This document shows, piece by piece, positions 7,768 to 15,940 of a DNA stretch of 38,125 nucleotides. The notes below the pieces were generated by a model, which searched no databases, was not told the origin of the DNA, and saw only the letters and a program-made list of their open reading frames with translations. Source of the DNA: a bacterium. Its GTDB lineage: Bacteria; SAR324; XYD2-FULL-50-16. How positions within the stretch are numbered: the stretch's first letter is position 1; each line of letters starts with the position of its first letter. The stretch covers positions 1 through 38,125 of the forward strand of contig JAJRZQ010000020.1 in the NCBI GenBank assembly GCA_024275165.1, written 5' to 3'. Both the position numbers and the translations under genes were made by a program.

Positions 7768-8691
7768 ATGCAAAACCCCAACAATATTTTGCTCTTGGGG
7801 GCTACCGGTTTTATCGGCAGCCGTCTCGTAAAAGTCCTAACCCAACAAAAATGGAAGCTTCACCTGATCAGTAGAAACCCAACCCAAGCAAGGCAGCGTT
7901 TTCCCTATGCTCAGGTTGAGGCAAGCTTAGATCAATTTTCCAAACAAACCTTCCAGGCTTGCGTCAACCTCGCGGGGGCCGCGATTGCCGAAAAAAGATG
8001 GAGTAAGCGGCGCAAAACAACCTTGACCCAGTCAAGAGTTCAAACCACCAAACAACTGACTCAATTCCTTTTAACCTTGCCGCGGCCGCCAGAAGTAGTC
8101 ATCCAAGGCTCGGCCATTGGGTATTATGGTTTTTCCGCAACGCAAGAATTTACAGAAACCGACCCCCCGGCACAGGACTTCTTAGGCCAATTGGCCCAAG
8201 CCTGGGAGGCCGCGGCCTCCCCCTTGGCCCAGGCGGGGATCCGCCTCTGTCAGATTCGCACAGCTTTGGTTTTAGGCCCGCAGGGCGGGGCTTTACGCAA
8301 AATGCTGCCTCCCTTTCAACTCGGGCTGGGCGGCCCCCTCGGCAGGGGCAAACAGCCCATGAGTTGGATTCATTTAGACGACGAGGTGGGAGCGATCCTG
8401 CACCTGCTGCGCAACCCAAATTGCCGGGGGGCCTACAACCTCGCCGCGCCTGAAGTCCCCAGCAACCAAGCCTTCACAAAAGCCCTAGCCCGGGCCTTGC
8501 GCCGCCCCGCCTTTTTGCCTCTCCCTGCCGTGGCCTTAAGACTCGCCCTAGGGGAAATGTCTTGCCTATTATTACAAGGGCAAAGAGTAAGTTGCGCAAA
8601 ATTGCTTGAATCAGGCTACCACTTTCAATACCCTGAACTCTCCGCCGCCTTAGGCCAAATTTGTTCTCAACTCAACCCAAAGACCTCATGA
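7768..8691 (+). CDS. TIGR01777-family NAD(P)-dependent epimerase/oxidoreductase
   Basis: A 307-residue extended short-chain dehydrogenase-like protein. The N terminus has the Rossmann turn LLLGATGFIGSRLV. Further on are CVNLAGAAIAEKRW, the GSAIGYYG segment carrying the active-site-type Tyr, the PMSWIHLDDEV motif and the C-terminal DUF1731-like tail that ends near LESGYHFQYPEL. These are hallmarks of the YfcH/TIGR01777 family, whose physiological substrate is not firmly known. It overlaps purB by four bases (ATGA), so the two are probably co-translated. The divergent HU gene lies 179 bases upstream across an A+T-rich spacer. Confidence 0.88.
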   Translation: MQNPNNILLLGATGFIGSRLVKVLTQQKWKLHLISRNPTQARQRFPYAQVEASLDQFSKQTFQACVNLAGAAIAEKRWSKRRKTTLTQSRVQTTKQLTQFLLTLPRPPEVVIQGSAIGYYGFSATQEFTETDPPAQDFLGQLAQAWEAAASPLAQAGIRLCQIRTALVLGPQGGALRKMLPPFQLGLGGPLGRGKQPMSWIHLDDEVGAILHLLRNPNCRGAYNLAAPEVPSNQAFTKALARALRRPAFLPLPAVALRLALGEMSCLLLQGQRVSCAKLLESGYHFQYPELSAALGQICSQLNPKTS

Positions 8692-10031
8692 GCGAAGCAC
8701 TCCTCGCCCTTTCCCCGCTAGATGGCCGATATTTAAGCAAGGTCAAAGAATTACGCCCACATTTCAGCGAATACGCGCTCATCCGCTGCCGCCTGCAGGT
8801 GGAAGTGGAATGGCTGATTGCCTTGGCAGACCGCGATGAAACCCCTTTAGCCCCCTTCACGCCGGAACAAAAAAAACGCTTCCAAGAAATCTACCAAAAC
8901 TTAACCCCGGAAAAAGCGCAATGGGTCAAGGAGCGAGAAAAAATCACCAATCACGATGTCAAGGCCGTAGAGCATTATATCGGCGAACAGCTCGAGCGCT
9001 GGGGCATGGAGAAAATCAAACCTTGGGTTCATTTTGCCTGTACCTCTGAAGATATCAACAACTTAAGCCACGCCTTGATGCTCCAAGGAGGGCTCGGCTG
9101 CCTCCTTCCGGTCATGGAAGAGATACTTGCCGACTTAAAAACCAAGGCGGAACAATATCGCCACATCCCCATGATGAGCAAGACCCACGGTCAACCCGCC
9201 ACCCCCACCACGGCAGGCAAGGAAATGATCAATGTCCATGCCCGGCTCAAACGGCAGCTTACGCAATTGCAAGCCCAAGAATTCCTAGGCAAGATCAATG
9301 GAGCCGTAGGGAACTTCAACGCGCACCGCGCCGCCTTTGCAGAGCTCCCTTGGCGGGGATTTTCCCAAGAATTCGTGGAGTCTTTGGGTCTGAGTTACAA
9401 CCCCTACACCACCCAAATCGAGCCCCACGACTACATGGCCGAGCTCTTTGACGCCTTGGCCCGATTCAATAATATTCTGCTCGACTTCAACCGAGATATG
9501 TGGGGTTACATCTCCAACGAATATTTCACTCAAATCCCCGTTCAGGGCGAAACGGGCAGCAGCACCATGCCCCACAAGGTCAACCCCATCGACTTTGAAA
9601 ACTCAGAAGGAAATTTAGGCCTCGCCAACGCCATTTTTGCCCATTTGGCCGCCAAGCTGCCCGTAAGCCGCTGGCAAAGGGATTTGACCGATTCAACGGT
9701 CTTGCGAAACATCGGGGTCGGCTTTGGTTACAGCCTATTGGCGTACCGCTCCTTACTCAAGGGCTTGGGCAAGGTCAAGCTCAACGAGGCAAAGCTAGCC
9801 CAAGACCTTTCCCAGGCTTGGCCCCTTTTAGGCGAAGCCGTGCAGACGGTGATGAGAAAATACGGTATGGCCGATGCCTACGACCAACTCAAGGAATTTA
9901 CCAGAGGGCGCGAGATTGAGGAGGCGGGAATGAAGGCCTTTATCCAAGGCCTCGCTTTACCAGAAGAGGTGAAAAGGGCTCTGCTGGAACTAAAGCCCGA
10001 TACCTACTTAGGTTTTGCCAAGGAATTTTAA
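8688..10031 (+). CDS. purB: Adenylosuccinate lyase
   Basis: A 447-residue fumarase/aspartase superfamily enzyme. It removes fumarate from SAICAR in IMP synthesis and from adenylosuccinate in AMP synthesis. Visible motifs are LSPLDGRY near the N terminus, the TSEDINNLSHALML segment, SKTHGQPATPTT, and the signature GSSTMPHKVNPIDFENSEGN around residues 289-308 with the mobile-loop serine. Length and sequence fit the E. coli PurB branch. I chose the ATG at 8688, overlapping the previous stop, over an in-frame TTG at 8661 inside the epimerase gene. PurA, which makes one of its substrates, is encoded at 32280. Confidence 0.96.
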   Translation: MSEALLALSPLDGRYLSKVKELRPHFSEYALIRCRLQVEVEWLIALADRDETPLAPFTPEQKKRFQEIYQNLTPEKAQWVKEREKITNHDVKAVEHYIGEQLERWGMEKIKPWVHFACTSEDINNLSHALMLQGGLGCLLPVMEEILADLKTKAEQYRHIPMMSKTHGQPATPTTAGKEMINVHARLKRQLTQLQAQEFLGKINGAVGNFNAHRAAFAELPWRGFSQEFVESLGLSYNPYTTQIEPHDYMAELFDALARFNNILLDFNRDMWGYISNEYFTQIPVQGETGSSTMPHKVNPIDFENSEGNLGLANAIFAHLAAKLPVSRWQRDLTDSTVLRNIGVGFGYSLLAYRSLLKGLGKVKLNEAKLAQDLSQAWPLLGEAVQTVMRKYGMADAYDQLKEFTRGREIEEAGMKAFIQGLALPEEVKRALLELKPDTYLGFAKEF

Positions 10032-10038
10032 CTTGTTC

Positions 10039-10055
10039 CAGGGGTCTGGCCCCTG
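10039..10055. terminator. Short hairpin between convergent genes
   Basis: CAGGGG (10039-10044) and CCCCTG (10050-10055) form a 6-bp stem with a 5-base loop in the 29-base gap between purB and the convergent small gene. Five A follow on the plus strand, which reads as a T tract only on the minus strand and on the wrong side for neat termination in plus. It is a plausible weak bidirectional stop. Confidence 0.35.
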
Positions 10056-10060
10056 AAAAA

Positions 10061-10330
10061 TCAACGGCAAAAGGAATAAAAATTCTGCCGTTCTTTTTTT
10101 AAGATCTCTTGATTGCTGAACCCCAACTCCTCGACCCACTGACGAATCTTTTGCAATTGCCGGGTCGCTAGGGTTTTGGTGGCGCGGCTCGTATCGGGGG
10201 CCCTTAAGACCGCTAAAAAGCTTAAGGTCTTGCCGGCTAAGTGACTGTTACGCTCCAACCGCGAGACAGCGGCAGGGGAAAAACGCAGTTTTGAAATCAG
10301 GATATTTCGGTTTCTTTCGTCCATTCTCAT
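10061..10330 (-). CDS. Small basic hypothetical protein
   Basis: I do not recognise this 89-residue protein. The start at 10330 is supported by a strong Shine-Dalgarno, AAGGAGG at 10345-10339, eight bases upstream. A longer frame upstream to 10405 lacks such support. The sequence is rich in Arg and Lys and predicted mostly helical: MRMDERNRNILISKLRF, then a central RAPDTSRATKTLATRQLQKI stretch and a KKERQNFYSFCR end. No membrane segment or metal motif is visible. It is convergent with purB and divergent from queA. The good ribosome site makes it a real gene in my view; nucleic-acid binding is only a guess from charge. Confidence 0.6.
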   Translation of the reverse strand: MRMDERNRNILISKLRFSPAAVSRLERNSHLAGKTLSFLAVLRAPDTSRATKTLATRQLQKIRQWVEELGFSNQEILKKERQNFYSFCR

Positions 10331-10442
10331 GGTAAAGCCCTCCTTGGCTGTATAAATGGCGGGGTTTAAAGAATAGAGTCCTACCTTCCTTGGCCGCGAC
10401 CCCATTCATTGCCCCATTGACTGACAAAAAACAATGCATTAC

Positions 10443-10481
10443 CTGAGGGCGGTTTCGCGCCGTTGGCTTCCTCCCCCTCAG
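10443..10481 (+). repeat. Inverted repeat upstream of queA
   Basis: CTGAGGG (10443-10449) and CCCTCAG (10475-10481) are a perfect 7-bp dyad with a 25-base G+C-rich loop. Inside it GGCG and CGCC (10448-10461) can form a smaller alternative stem. It lies 28 bases before the queA ATG and could be a leader stem. I see no match to a preQ1 riboswitch. Confidence 0.35.
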
Positions 10482-10509
10482 TTTCATGCCTTCCATATAA
10501 CCAAGAAAC

Positions 10510-11580
10510 ATGCCAGACCCGACAAATAAAAAAGTGAATTTTTCCAAACAAGATTTCTCCTATCGTCTACCCCAAGAGTTAATCGCCCTAGAGCCCCATT
10601 CCCCCAGAGACGAAAGTCGGCTCTTGTGGGTACAAAAACACCTCGACTCCTTTGCGGACCACTCCTTTTTAGACCTCCCCCGCCTGCTGCCGGCCAACTC
10701 CTTGATTATCGCAAACAACACCAAGGTAATACCCGCTCGGCTTCAGGGCAATCGGGCGAGCGGGGGGCAAATTGAGGCCCTTTTGGTCCAAGAAACCGCC
10801 TCTCGAACCTGGACCTGTAAGGTAAAAAATTCCTCTCGCTTAAAAATTGGGGAAAAAATTTTCTTCAGCAAAGGCGCCCTTGAAGCCACTTTACTGGAAA
10901 AAAACCCAAAGGGGCTCTGCCTTCTTCGTTTTGGGGGAGAAAAAGACCTCTTCGAGCTGTTCGAGGCCCTGGGCCACCCCCCCCTACCCCCTTATATTCT
11001 GGCGGCCAGGGGAGAAAAGGCAGCGCAAGAAACCGACAAAAAACATTACCAGACCCTTTTTGCCGAGTCCTACGGCGCGGTGGCGGCACCCACGGCAGGA
11101 CTGCACTTTACCGAGCGCGCGAAAAACCTAATGGAAGAAGCGGGGCACGAATTCTTAGAAATCACCCTGCATGTGGGCCTGGGCACCTTTGAGCCCCTCA
11201 GGGCCGACGACCTCACCCAACACCAGATGCACAGCGAAGAATATGAAATCAGCGTGGCCGCGGCGAGCAAAATCAATCAAGCCAAGTCCCAGGGCCGCCC
11301 GATCCTCGCGGTAGGGACCACCAGCCTCCGCGCCCTAGAGGCCTCGGCAAGCCGAGGCCGGGTCACCGCCGGGCGCAAAAGCACCGATATCTTTATCTAT
11401 CCCCCTTACGAGTTTCAGATTCCCAGCCATTTACTGACCAATTTCCACCTCCCCGAATCCACTCTCTTGATGCTTGTCGCCGCTTTCGCGGGGAAGGAAA
11501 AAATCCTCCATGCCTACCAACAGGCCATAGAAAAAAAATATCGTTTTTACTCCTATGGAGATTGCATGCTCATCGGGTAA
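10510..11580 (+). CDS. queA: tRNA preQ1(34) S-adenosylmethionine ribosyltransferase-isomerase
   Basis: A 356-residue enzyme that transfers and isomerises the ribosyl group of SAM onto preQ1 in tRNA anticodons, giving epoxyqueuosine. Diagnostic stretches are FSYRLPQELIALEPHSPRD at the N terminus, NNTKVIPARL, SYGAVAAPTAGLHFT, TLHVGLGTFEPLRADD, and the end segment FHLPESTLLMLVAAFAGKE followed by YRFYSYGDCMLI. Length is normal for QueA. The queuosine precursor genes queD and queE are about 7-8 kb away on the other strand. The ATG at 10510 has only weak ribosome-site similarity upstream. Confidence 0.97.
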   Translation: MPDPTNKKVNFSKQDFSYRLPQELIALEPHSPRDESRLLWVQKHLDSFADHSFLDLPRLLPANSLIIANNTKVIPARLQGNRASGGQIEALLVQETASRTWTCKVKNSSRLKIGEKIFFSKGALEATLLEKNPKGLCLLRFGGEKDLFELFEALGHPPLPPYILAARGEKAAQETDKKHYQTLFAESYGAVAAPTAGLHFTERAKNLMEEAGHEFLEITLHVGLGTFEPLRADDLTQHQMHSEEYEISVAAASKINQAKSQGRPILAVGTTSLRALEASASRGRVTAGRKSTDIFIYPPYEFQIPSHLLTNFHLPESTLLMLVAAFAGKEKILHAYQQAIEKKYRFYSYGDCMLIG

Positions 11581-11631
11581 AGCGCCTCAAGTTTTTTTCT
11601 CCAACACCGATAAGAAAGAAGGAGAAAACAA

Positions 11632-11799
11632 ATGAAAACCCAACCCAGCCTACCATGGCGCAACAACAGGCACCCTGCCCCCAGCTTTGAAACCCTTTTG
11701 CAAAAAAAATTAAGGCCCAATCCAGCCCCTCAAGCCCCTGTGCCCCAAAAATCCCCCCCCTTAGCGCTCTTGGCCCAACTGGCAACAGCCCTGTCTTGA
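11632..11799 (+). CDS. Short proline-rich ORF, 55 residues
   Basis: An ATG at 11632 is preceded by AAGGAG (11619-11624) with a seven-base spacer, and the frame stays open for 55 codons to TGA at 11797. The product begins MKTQPSLPWRNNRHPAPSF, is rich in Pro, Gln, Leu and Ala, and ends LAQLATALS, with no membrane segment or Cys. I do not recognise it. It follows queA by 51 bases and precedes the pentapeptide-like gene by 75 bases, so it could be the first gene of that cluster. The good ribosome site favours a real peptide; low complexity argues for caution. Confidence 0.45.
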   Translation: MKTQPSLPWRNNRHPAPSFETLLQKKLRPNPAPQAPVPQKSPPLALLAQLATALS

Positions 11800-11824
11800 C
11801 GCTATGCTCCCTTACCTTCTAAAC

Positions 11825-11854
11825 TAGGGTCACTTTGATATTATCACAACCCTA
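11825..11854. repeat. Nested palindrome upstream of the pentapeptide-like gene
   Basis: TAGGGT (11825-11830) and ACCCTA (11849-11854) enclose the 11-base palindrome TGATATTATCA (11836-11846). The centre lies about 35 bases before the ATG at 11875. It may be an operator or a stem in the leader. Its core resembles the GATATTAATATC core upstream of the gene at 13007. Confidence 0.4.
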
Positions 11855-11874
11855 TTGAGCTGATCCAACATTTC

Positions 11875-12915
11875 ATGATACCGGCCTTCCTCTTTATCTT
11901 GTTGATGCTAAGCGGCATGATCGCGCTCTATCTTTATGTCGCCCAAGGGGAAGACCGAAGAATACTGGCCCAATGCCCCAATCCGCCCCGCTTGATCAAT
12001 ACCGAGGTCGAGCTTGCCAACAACCGCCTCCAGCGCTTTGCCGCGAAGTGGAAAAACCTGCCCCCGCAAGAACAAGCGACGCAAAAACTTCAATTGCAAC
12101 GCTTGCAAAAAAAGGTGGATGACGCGCTCGCGCGCACCCAAGCTGATTTTTCCGCCTATGAGCAGGCAGCGAGAAACCTATTGCAGGCTTGGTGGGATTA
12201 CGATGAGGCTTTTTTCCAAACCCACTTTTTTCGGCGTAGCCTCTCGCCCCGCATCCACGAAGAAATCCGTTGCTTTCGCGCCCAATTTAAAGCCATGGAG
12301 CGGCGCTATAAAATCATTGAAAAACGCCTCGCGAGCCGAGAACGAATTTGGCTGAACGAGGGACACAACAAGCAAAAAAAAGAGCAGAACGCCCCAGAAG
12401 CAGAACCCTCCCTCAAAAACCACCCTGTCATCTCGATTGGCGGAGTTGCGGATTTAGCCCGGCAACTGCCTCAGGCAGCCGGTTTTACCTTCATCGGTAC
12501 GACTTTGGATTTTTCCGAACTGCCTCTCACGCGCGTTGCGGGGGGCAGCCTTGCTGCCAGCCGCTTTGTAGGGGTACAGATTACCGGTGCCGTTGAGTTT
12601 GCTACTTGCGACTTTACTGCCGCCGACTTTAGCCATGCTCAATTTTCCCCAACGCAGGGGATACAGAACTTCAGCCAATGCCGTTTTATCACCACAAGTT
12701 GGAATCATGCCCAATTAAACGAAGTGGGGTTTTACCACTGCCTCTTTCAAAGCTGTGATTTCACCGGATTAACACTTAAAAAAGTAAAGTTCGTTGATTG
12801 CGCTTTCAGCCAGTGCCAACTTGACGCGCTTGATTTTTCGAGCTGTAGTTTAAGCCAAAGCATGTTAAAGCAGATACCCGTACCAAGCCTAGAAAGCAAT
12901 GATGAGGGAGCTTGA
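11875..12915 (+). CDS. Membrane-anchored protein with coiled-coil and pentapeptide-like repeats
   Basis: A 346-residue protein of unknown function. Residues 1-23 are a single hydrophobic anchor. Residues about 40-175 are highly charged and helical with frequent Gln, Arg and Lys and heptad-like leucines, consistent with coiled coil. Residues about 205-330 show the periodic F or L every five residues typical of pentapeptide-repeat right-handed beta helices (for example LDFSEL, CDFTAADFSHAQF, CDFTGLTLKKVKFVDCAF). Known pentapeptide proteins are diverse, including gyrase protection and structural roles, so no specific function follows. Several Cys in the repeat face suggest a cytoplasmic location. 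It sits at the head of the unknown cluster, with palindromes before and after it. Confidence 0.72.
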   Translation: MIPAFLFILLMLSGMIALYLYVAQGEDRRILAQCPNPPRLINTEVELANNRLQRFAAKWKNLPPQEQATQKLQLQRLQKKVDDALARTQADFSAYEQAARNLLQAWWDYDEAFFQTHFFRRSLSPRIHEEIRCFRAQFKAMERRYKIIEKRLASRERIWLNEGHNKQKKEQNAPEAEPSLKNHPVISIGGVADLARQLPQAAGFTFIGTTLDFSELPLTRVAGGSLAASRFVGVQITGAVEFATCDFTAADFSHAQFSPTQGIQNFSQCRFITTSWNHAQLNEVGFYHCLFQSCDFTGLTLKKVKFVDCAFSQCQLDALDFSSCSLSQSMLKQIPVPSLESNDEGA

Positions 12916-12954
12916 TTTAATCTGACTGATTTGCTAATTTTCACCCATTCTAAG

Positions 12955-12970
12955 GCGATATTAATATCGC
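12955..12970. repeat. Perfect 16-bp palindrome between two genes
   Basis: GCGATATTAATATCGC at 12955-12970 is self-complementary over all 16 bases. In RNA it could extend by a G-T and an A-T pair and is followed by a short T-rich stretch, so it might be a weak terminator of the upstream gene. Equally it could be an operator for the gene starting at 13007, 36 bases away. Confidence 0.45.
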
Positions 12971-13006
12971 TTCTTTACCTCACAAATGGTTTATTCAAGG
13001 CACGCT

Positions 13007-14326
13007 ATGGCTCAGTTCTATCCCCTGCGAGATTACCAACCCAATCCCGGTTTTAAGAAAGGAGATATATTTGTACTATTTGGCGAACTCTTTAACCGAG
13101 GTTATGCCAATGGGCTTATAGATCAAGCCAAGGCAGCGGGCATGACGATTGTAGGCATCACGGTCGGCCGCCGAGACGCGCAAGGAACCCTACGCCCCTT
13201 AAACAAAGACGAATTAACCGCAGCAGAAGAAAAACTAGGAGGTCAAATCATCAACATCCCCCTTTGGGCAGGATATGACCAAGACCCCGCCCTGGACGGG
13301 ACGACTCCGGTAGACCAACTCTCTAAAGTTAAAACAAGTAATTGGCAAACCCCCAGCCTGGATTGGAAAAAAATCGAAGAATCCAAACAAGCTGGAATCG
13401 CTCGCTTTCGCTCTGCGAGCCGAGAGAGTTTAAAACAAATCGAAAACTTGATTCCTCAAGGGGCCAATATCTTTTTTGCCCACACCATGGCAGGTGGCAT
13501 CCCCAAAGCTAAAATCATCTTAGTCCTCACCAACCGCGTGGTGAAAGGGCAAGGCGAGAAATTTATGCCCAGCGGCCAGTTTTGGGCCTCGGAAATCGGC
13601 AAGCTGGTAGAAGATAACTTTTACAGCGTTACGGCCAATACCTTTCGTGAACTCCTCGCGGAAAGCGCGAGCATCCGCGACAAGGTCGCCGGGTGGGGGG
13701 GGAAAGTGGTTTACACCGCCTATGGTTATCACGGCACGGAGATTCAGATTCAAAACCAACTGCAATGGCAGAGCTATAACCCCTATTTGCAAGGGTCGGC
13801 GAAAATTCGTTTAGAAGAGATCGCAGAAGAATATTGGCAGCAAGGGGTGCGGGCCACCGTTTATAATTGCCCTGAAATCCGTACCAATTCCAGCGACCTC
13901 TTTTCAGGGGTGGAACTCTCTTTATATCCCTTGGTCGCCGCTTTGAGAAAAGAAGGCACCTGCCCCTGGTTAGAGCGACTGGAAAAAGACCTAGAAAAAA
14001 AGCTAAATCCCAGTTCCAGCTTGGAAGGCCTGCTCCAAGCAGTAGAAGCCTACCACAGCGACCCCGTTGTCCAAGCCTATTACCGAGACTTTGCCGCCTG
14101 GCCGAAACACAATGACGCAAAGCTTGCCGACTTGATGCTCAATGCCTCCAATCGCATGATGGCCATGAACCAAAACCGCAAGGATGTGGTCACCGACCTC
14201 TTGAGCGAGGTGGTGGTTCAGAGTTCGGGAGTCCTCATATTTTGCGAATCCTGGGAACCCCATGCCCCCGTTGTCTGGTTGGGCCATGACCTCATTGCCA
14301 AGGAGCGGATTGCTGCGAATCGCTAA
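13007..14326 (+). CDS. FabMG-like protein (putative enoyl-ACP reductase family)
   Basis: A 439-residue soluble protein from the ATG at 13007 (MAQFYPLRDYQPNP); an in-frame ATG at 12986 would add seven residues without support. The segment GDIFVLFGELFNRGYANGLI followed by AAGMTIVGITVGRRD looks like a Rossmann beta-alpha-beta with a glycine-rich turn. Downstream are FFAHTMAGGIPKAK, SVTANTFRELL, VYTAYGYHGTEI, and YNCPEIRTNSSDLFSGVELSLYP. I recall this architecture under the name FabMG, a structurally SDR-related enoyl-ACP reductase first found as a triclosan-resistance gene from soil metagenomes, but I cannot verify the match here. If right, it reduces enoyl-ACP with NADH in fatty-acid synthesis. 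No other fab gene is near. It overlaps the next gene. Confidence 0.6.
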   Translation: MAQFYPLRDYQPNPGFKKGDIFVLFGELFNRGYANGLIDQAKAAGMTIVGITVGRRDAQGTLRPLNKDELTAAEEKLGGQIINIPLWAGYDQDPALDGTTPVDQLSKVKTSNWQTPSLDWKKIEESKQAGIARFRSASRESLKQIENLIPQGANIFFAHTMAGGIPKAKIILVLTNRVVKGQGEKFMPSGQFWASEIGKLVEDNFYSVTANTFRELLAESASIRDKVAGWGGKVVYTAYGYHGTEIQIQNQLQWQSYNPYLQGSAKIRLEEIAEEYWQQGVRATVYNCPEIRTNSSDLFSGVELSLYPLVAALRKEGTCPWLERLEKDLEKKLNPSSSLEGLLQAVEAYHSDPVVQAYYRDFAAWPKHNDAKLADLMLNASNRMMAMNQNRKDVVTDLLSEVVVQSSGVLIFCESWEPHAPVVWLGHDLIAKERIAANR

Positions 14327-15434
14327 ACTTATTTTACTCTGTTCCGTGCTATTGCTGAGCCTAAAGGGGGCTCTCTTTGCCCAAAGAGCGCAGCGCGTTT
14401 TTGAGCTGGTTCGGCCCCAGGCGGGCCAACAGCTGCAAGCCTTTCACTCTTTTGCCCATCAAGCCATCTTGCTGGCGGCGACCCGCCCCCCCACCGCAGC
14501 CACGGCTTGTGAGCAAAATCAATACTTCTTTTACGATTATGGGAAGGAGCGATTGGCTCATTTTAAAGCAAATGACCTGATGGTTTCTCGTGACTTCACC
14601 CACATTCTTTACAGCGAGCCCATCACCATTGAAGCGGTTACCTCTGAACAATTAGAAAACTTCGGGGCAAAGCTCAAAGAAAAAGCCGCCCTTCTGCAAG
14701 CCCCCTCCAAACTCTTAGAAGAAACCGGCACCCAAAGAGCCGATGGCTTAGCCCGCTGCTGGTTTCGCCCTCACCTCTACAACCTGGCCAAAGGCACAGA
14801 CCAAGCCTACCCCTTAATCTTAGCCAACCTCTGCCCCCAGGGATTTTGCACAAAACTCGCCTGGGAAAAATCAGGAAGCGCGCTCCTCTGGGTCAGATTA
14901 AAAAAAGGGGTCTTGAATCAGGTGCGCTTAACCCCGGGTTCAAAGCGAATCGGCTACCTCGCCTCGAAAAAACCCTTTACCCAAAAAAAATCCCTGCAAG
15001 CCAATGCCTACCGAGCGAACATCCTGAAAGGGGATCAAGGCCAATATAAGCTGGAACAAAGCAAACGCAATCAGGGGTTTCTGGTTTGGGGGCCGAAGCA
15101 GGTTGCCTTGCTACGCAATGGGGTGGCGGTTAAAAAGGCGCAAACTTTAGCCAAGCCCCTCCGCCAACAAGCCCTAGCCGGAGAATTTACCCAGGCCCAG
15201 CAAACTCTTACCTTTGCCCAGTGGCTTGACCCAGATAACCCAGAGGTTCGCTATCAAAGCTTAAAACTTTTAAGCCTCTCCAAAAACTTTGCCGAATTTT
15301 TTCAGGTGTTGCGCCACCAGTATGATTATAAATCGAGGGTCGCCGCTTGCCGTCGGCTGCATCTCGACCCCGATTACAAGCCCCTGTGGCAAGAAGAAGC
15401 CTTCTTAAAGCAATTTAAGGCAGCCTGCCCGTAA
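14286..15434 (+). CDS. Secreted protein of unknown function
   Basis: I do not recognise this protein of about 380 residues. It has a Sec-type signal peptide (RIAKLILLCSVLLLSLKGALFA, cleavage likely after ALFA), so it is exported. Start choice is uncertain. ATG at 14286 lacks a ribosome site. TTG at 14310 and CTG at 14313 follow AAGGAG (14300-14305) at four and seven bases and give a more typical signal peptide. The mature part has scattered Cys (C-E-Q-N, CWFRP, NLCPQGFC), then a helical C-terminal third that reads like one or two degenerate TPR units (QALAGEFTQAQQTLTFAQWL, DPDNPEVRYQSLKLLSLS). The start overlaps the end of the FabMG-like gene, implying co-translation. Confidence 0.6.
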   Translation: MTSLPRSGLLRIAKLILLCSVLLLSLKGALFAQRAQRVFELVRPQAGQQLQAFHSFAHQAILLAATRPPTAATACEQNQYFFYDYGKERLAHFKANDLMVSRDFTHILYSEPITIEAVTSEQLENFGAKLKEKAALLQAPSKLLEETGTQRADGLARCWFRPHLYNLAKGTDQAYPLILANLCPQGFCTKLAWEKSGSALLWVRLKKGVLNQVRLTPGSKRIGYLASKKPFTQKKSLQANAYRANILKGDQGQYKLEQSKRNQGFLVWGPKQVALLRNGVAVKKAQTLAKPLRQQALAGEFTQAQQTLTFAQWLDPDNPEVRYQSLKLLSLSKNFAEFFQVLRHQYDYKSRVAACRRLHLDPDYKPLWQEEAFLKQFKAACP

Positions 15435-15466
15435 AACAAGCAAGCCAAAAAAAGAGGGGGGAAACT

Positions 15467-15499
15467 GTTGTTGATGAAAAAAAAACAACCGCTTTTTTT
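15467..15499 (+). terminator. Candidate intrinsic terminator
   Basis: GTTGTT (15467-15472) pairs with AACAAC (15484-15489) across an A-rich loop and is followed by CGC and seven T (15493-15499). The stem is short and weak, but the position is right, between the end of the secreted-protein gene and the convergent cheY. Confidence 0.45.
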
Positions 15500-15504
15500 A
15501 AAGG

Positions 15505-15885
15505 TTAGCCAAAAATCTTTTCCATCTTCTCCGAGATGGTCGCCGCGTCAAAGGGTTTAACAACATAGTTCGAAACCCCGGCCTTAATCGCCGCGACAAT
15601 GTTTTCTTGTAAGGCTTCCGCAGTGACCATCAAAATAGGAATGTGCTTTAAGGCATCGCTGGATCGAATCTCTTTTAAAAGCTCCAGCCCCGACATTTTA
15701 GGCATGTTCCAATCTGTAATCACGAAATCGACCTTTTCCGCATTAAGCTTCACCAAGGCGGTTGTGCCGTCATCCGCTTCGATCACATTATTATAGCCCA
15801 ATGAGCGAAGAATATTTTTAATGATCCGGCGCATGGTGGAAAAATCATCTACCACTAAAATACGCATATCCTTGTTTGCTGCCAT
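15505..15885 (-). CDS. cheY: CheY-like chemotaxis response regulator
   Basis: A 126-residue receiver with the CheY hallmarks: the acidic pair D13-D14 in [11 protein letters not shown], phospho-acceptor D58 in TDWNMP, switch T88 in MVTAEA, aromatic Y107 and K110 in NYVVKPF. In chemotaxis phospho-CheY binds the flagellar switch FliM; the DFSTMRRI and TDWNMP motifs are those of true CheY proteins. A GGAG ribosome site precedes the ATG. No other che or flagellar gene is present in the window, so the kinase must be elsewhere. Upstream lies a sequence resembling a flagellar sigma-28 promoter. Confidence 0.9.
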   Translation of the reverse strand: MAANKDMRILVVDDFSTMRRIIKNILRSLGYNNVIEADDGTTALVKLNAEKVDFVITDWNMPKMSGLELLKEIRSSDALKHIPILMVTAEALQENIVAAIKAGVSNYVVKPFDAATISEKMEKIFG

Positions 15886-15940
15886 ATTAAATACTCCGAA
15901 GGTTCATGGTGCCAAATACCGTAGGCATCTATAAGGCCTG

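Noticed and set aside
13629-14120. A 163-residue minus-strand ORF in the FabMG-like gene
   Set aside because: Composition typical of an antisense shadow; the plus-strand protein is coherent throughout.
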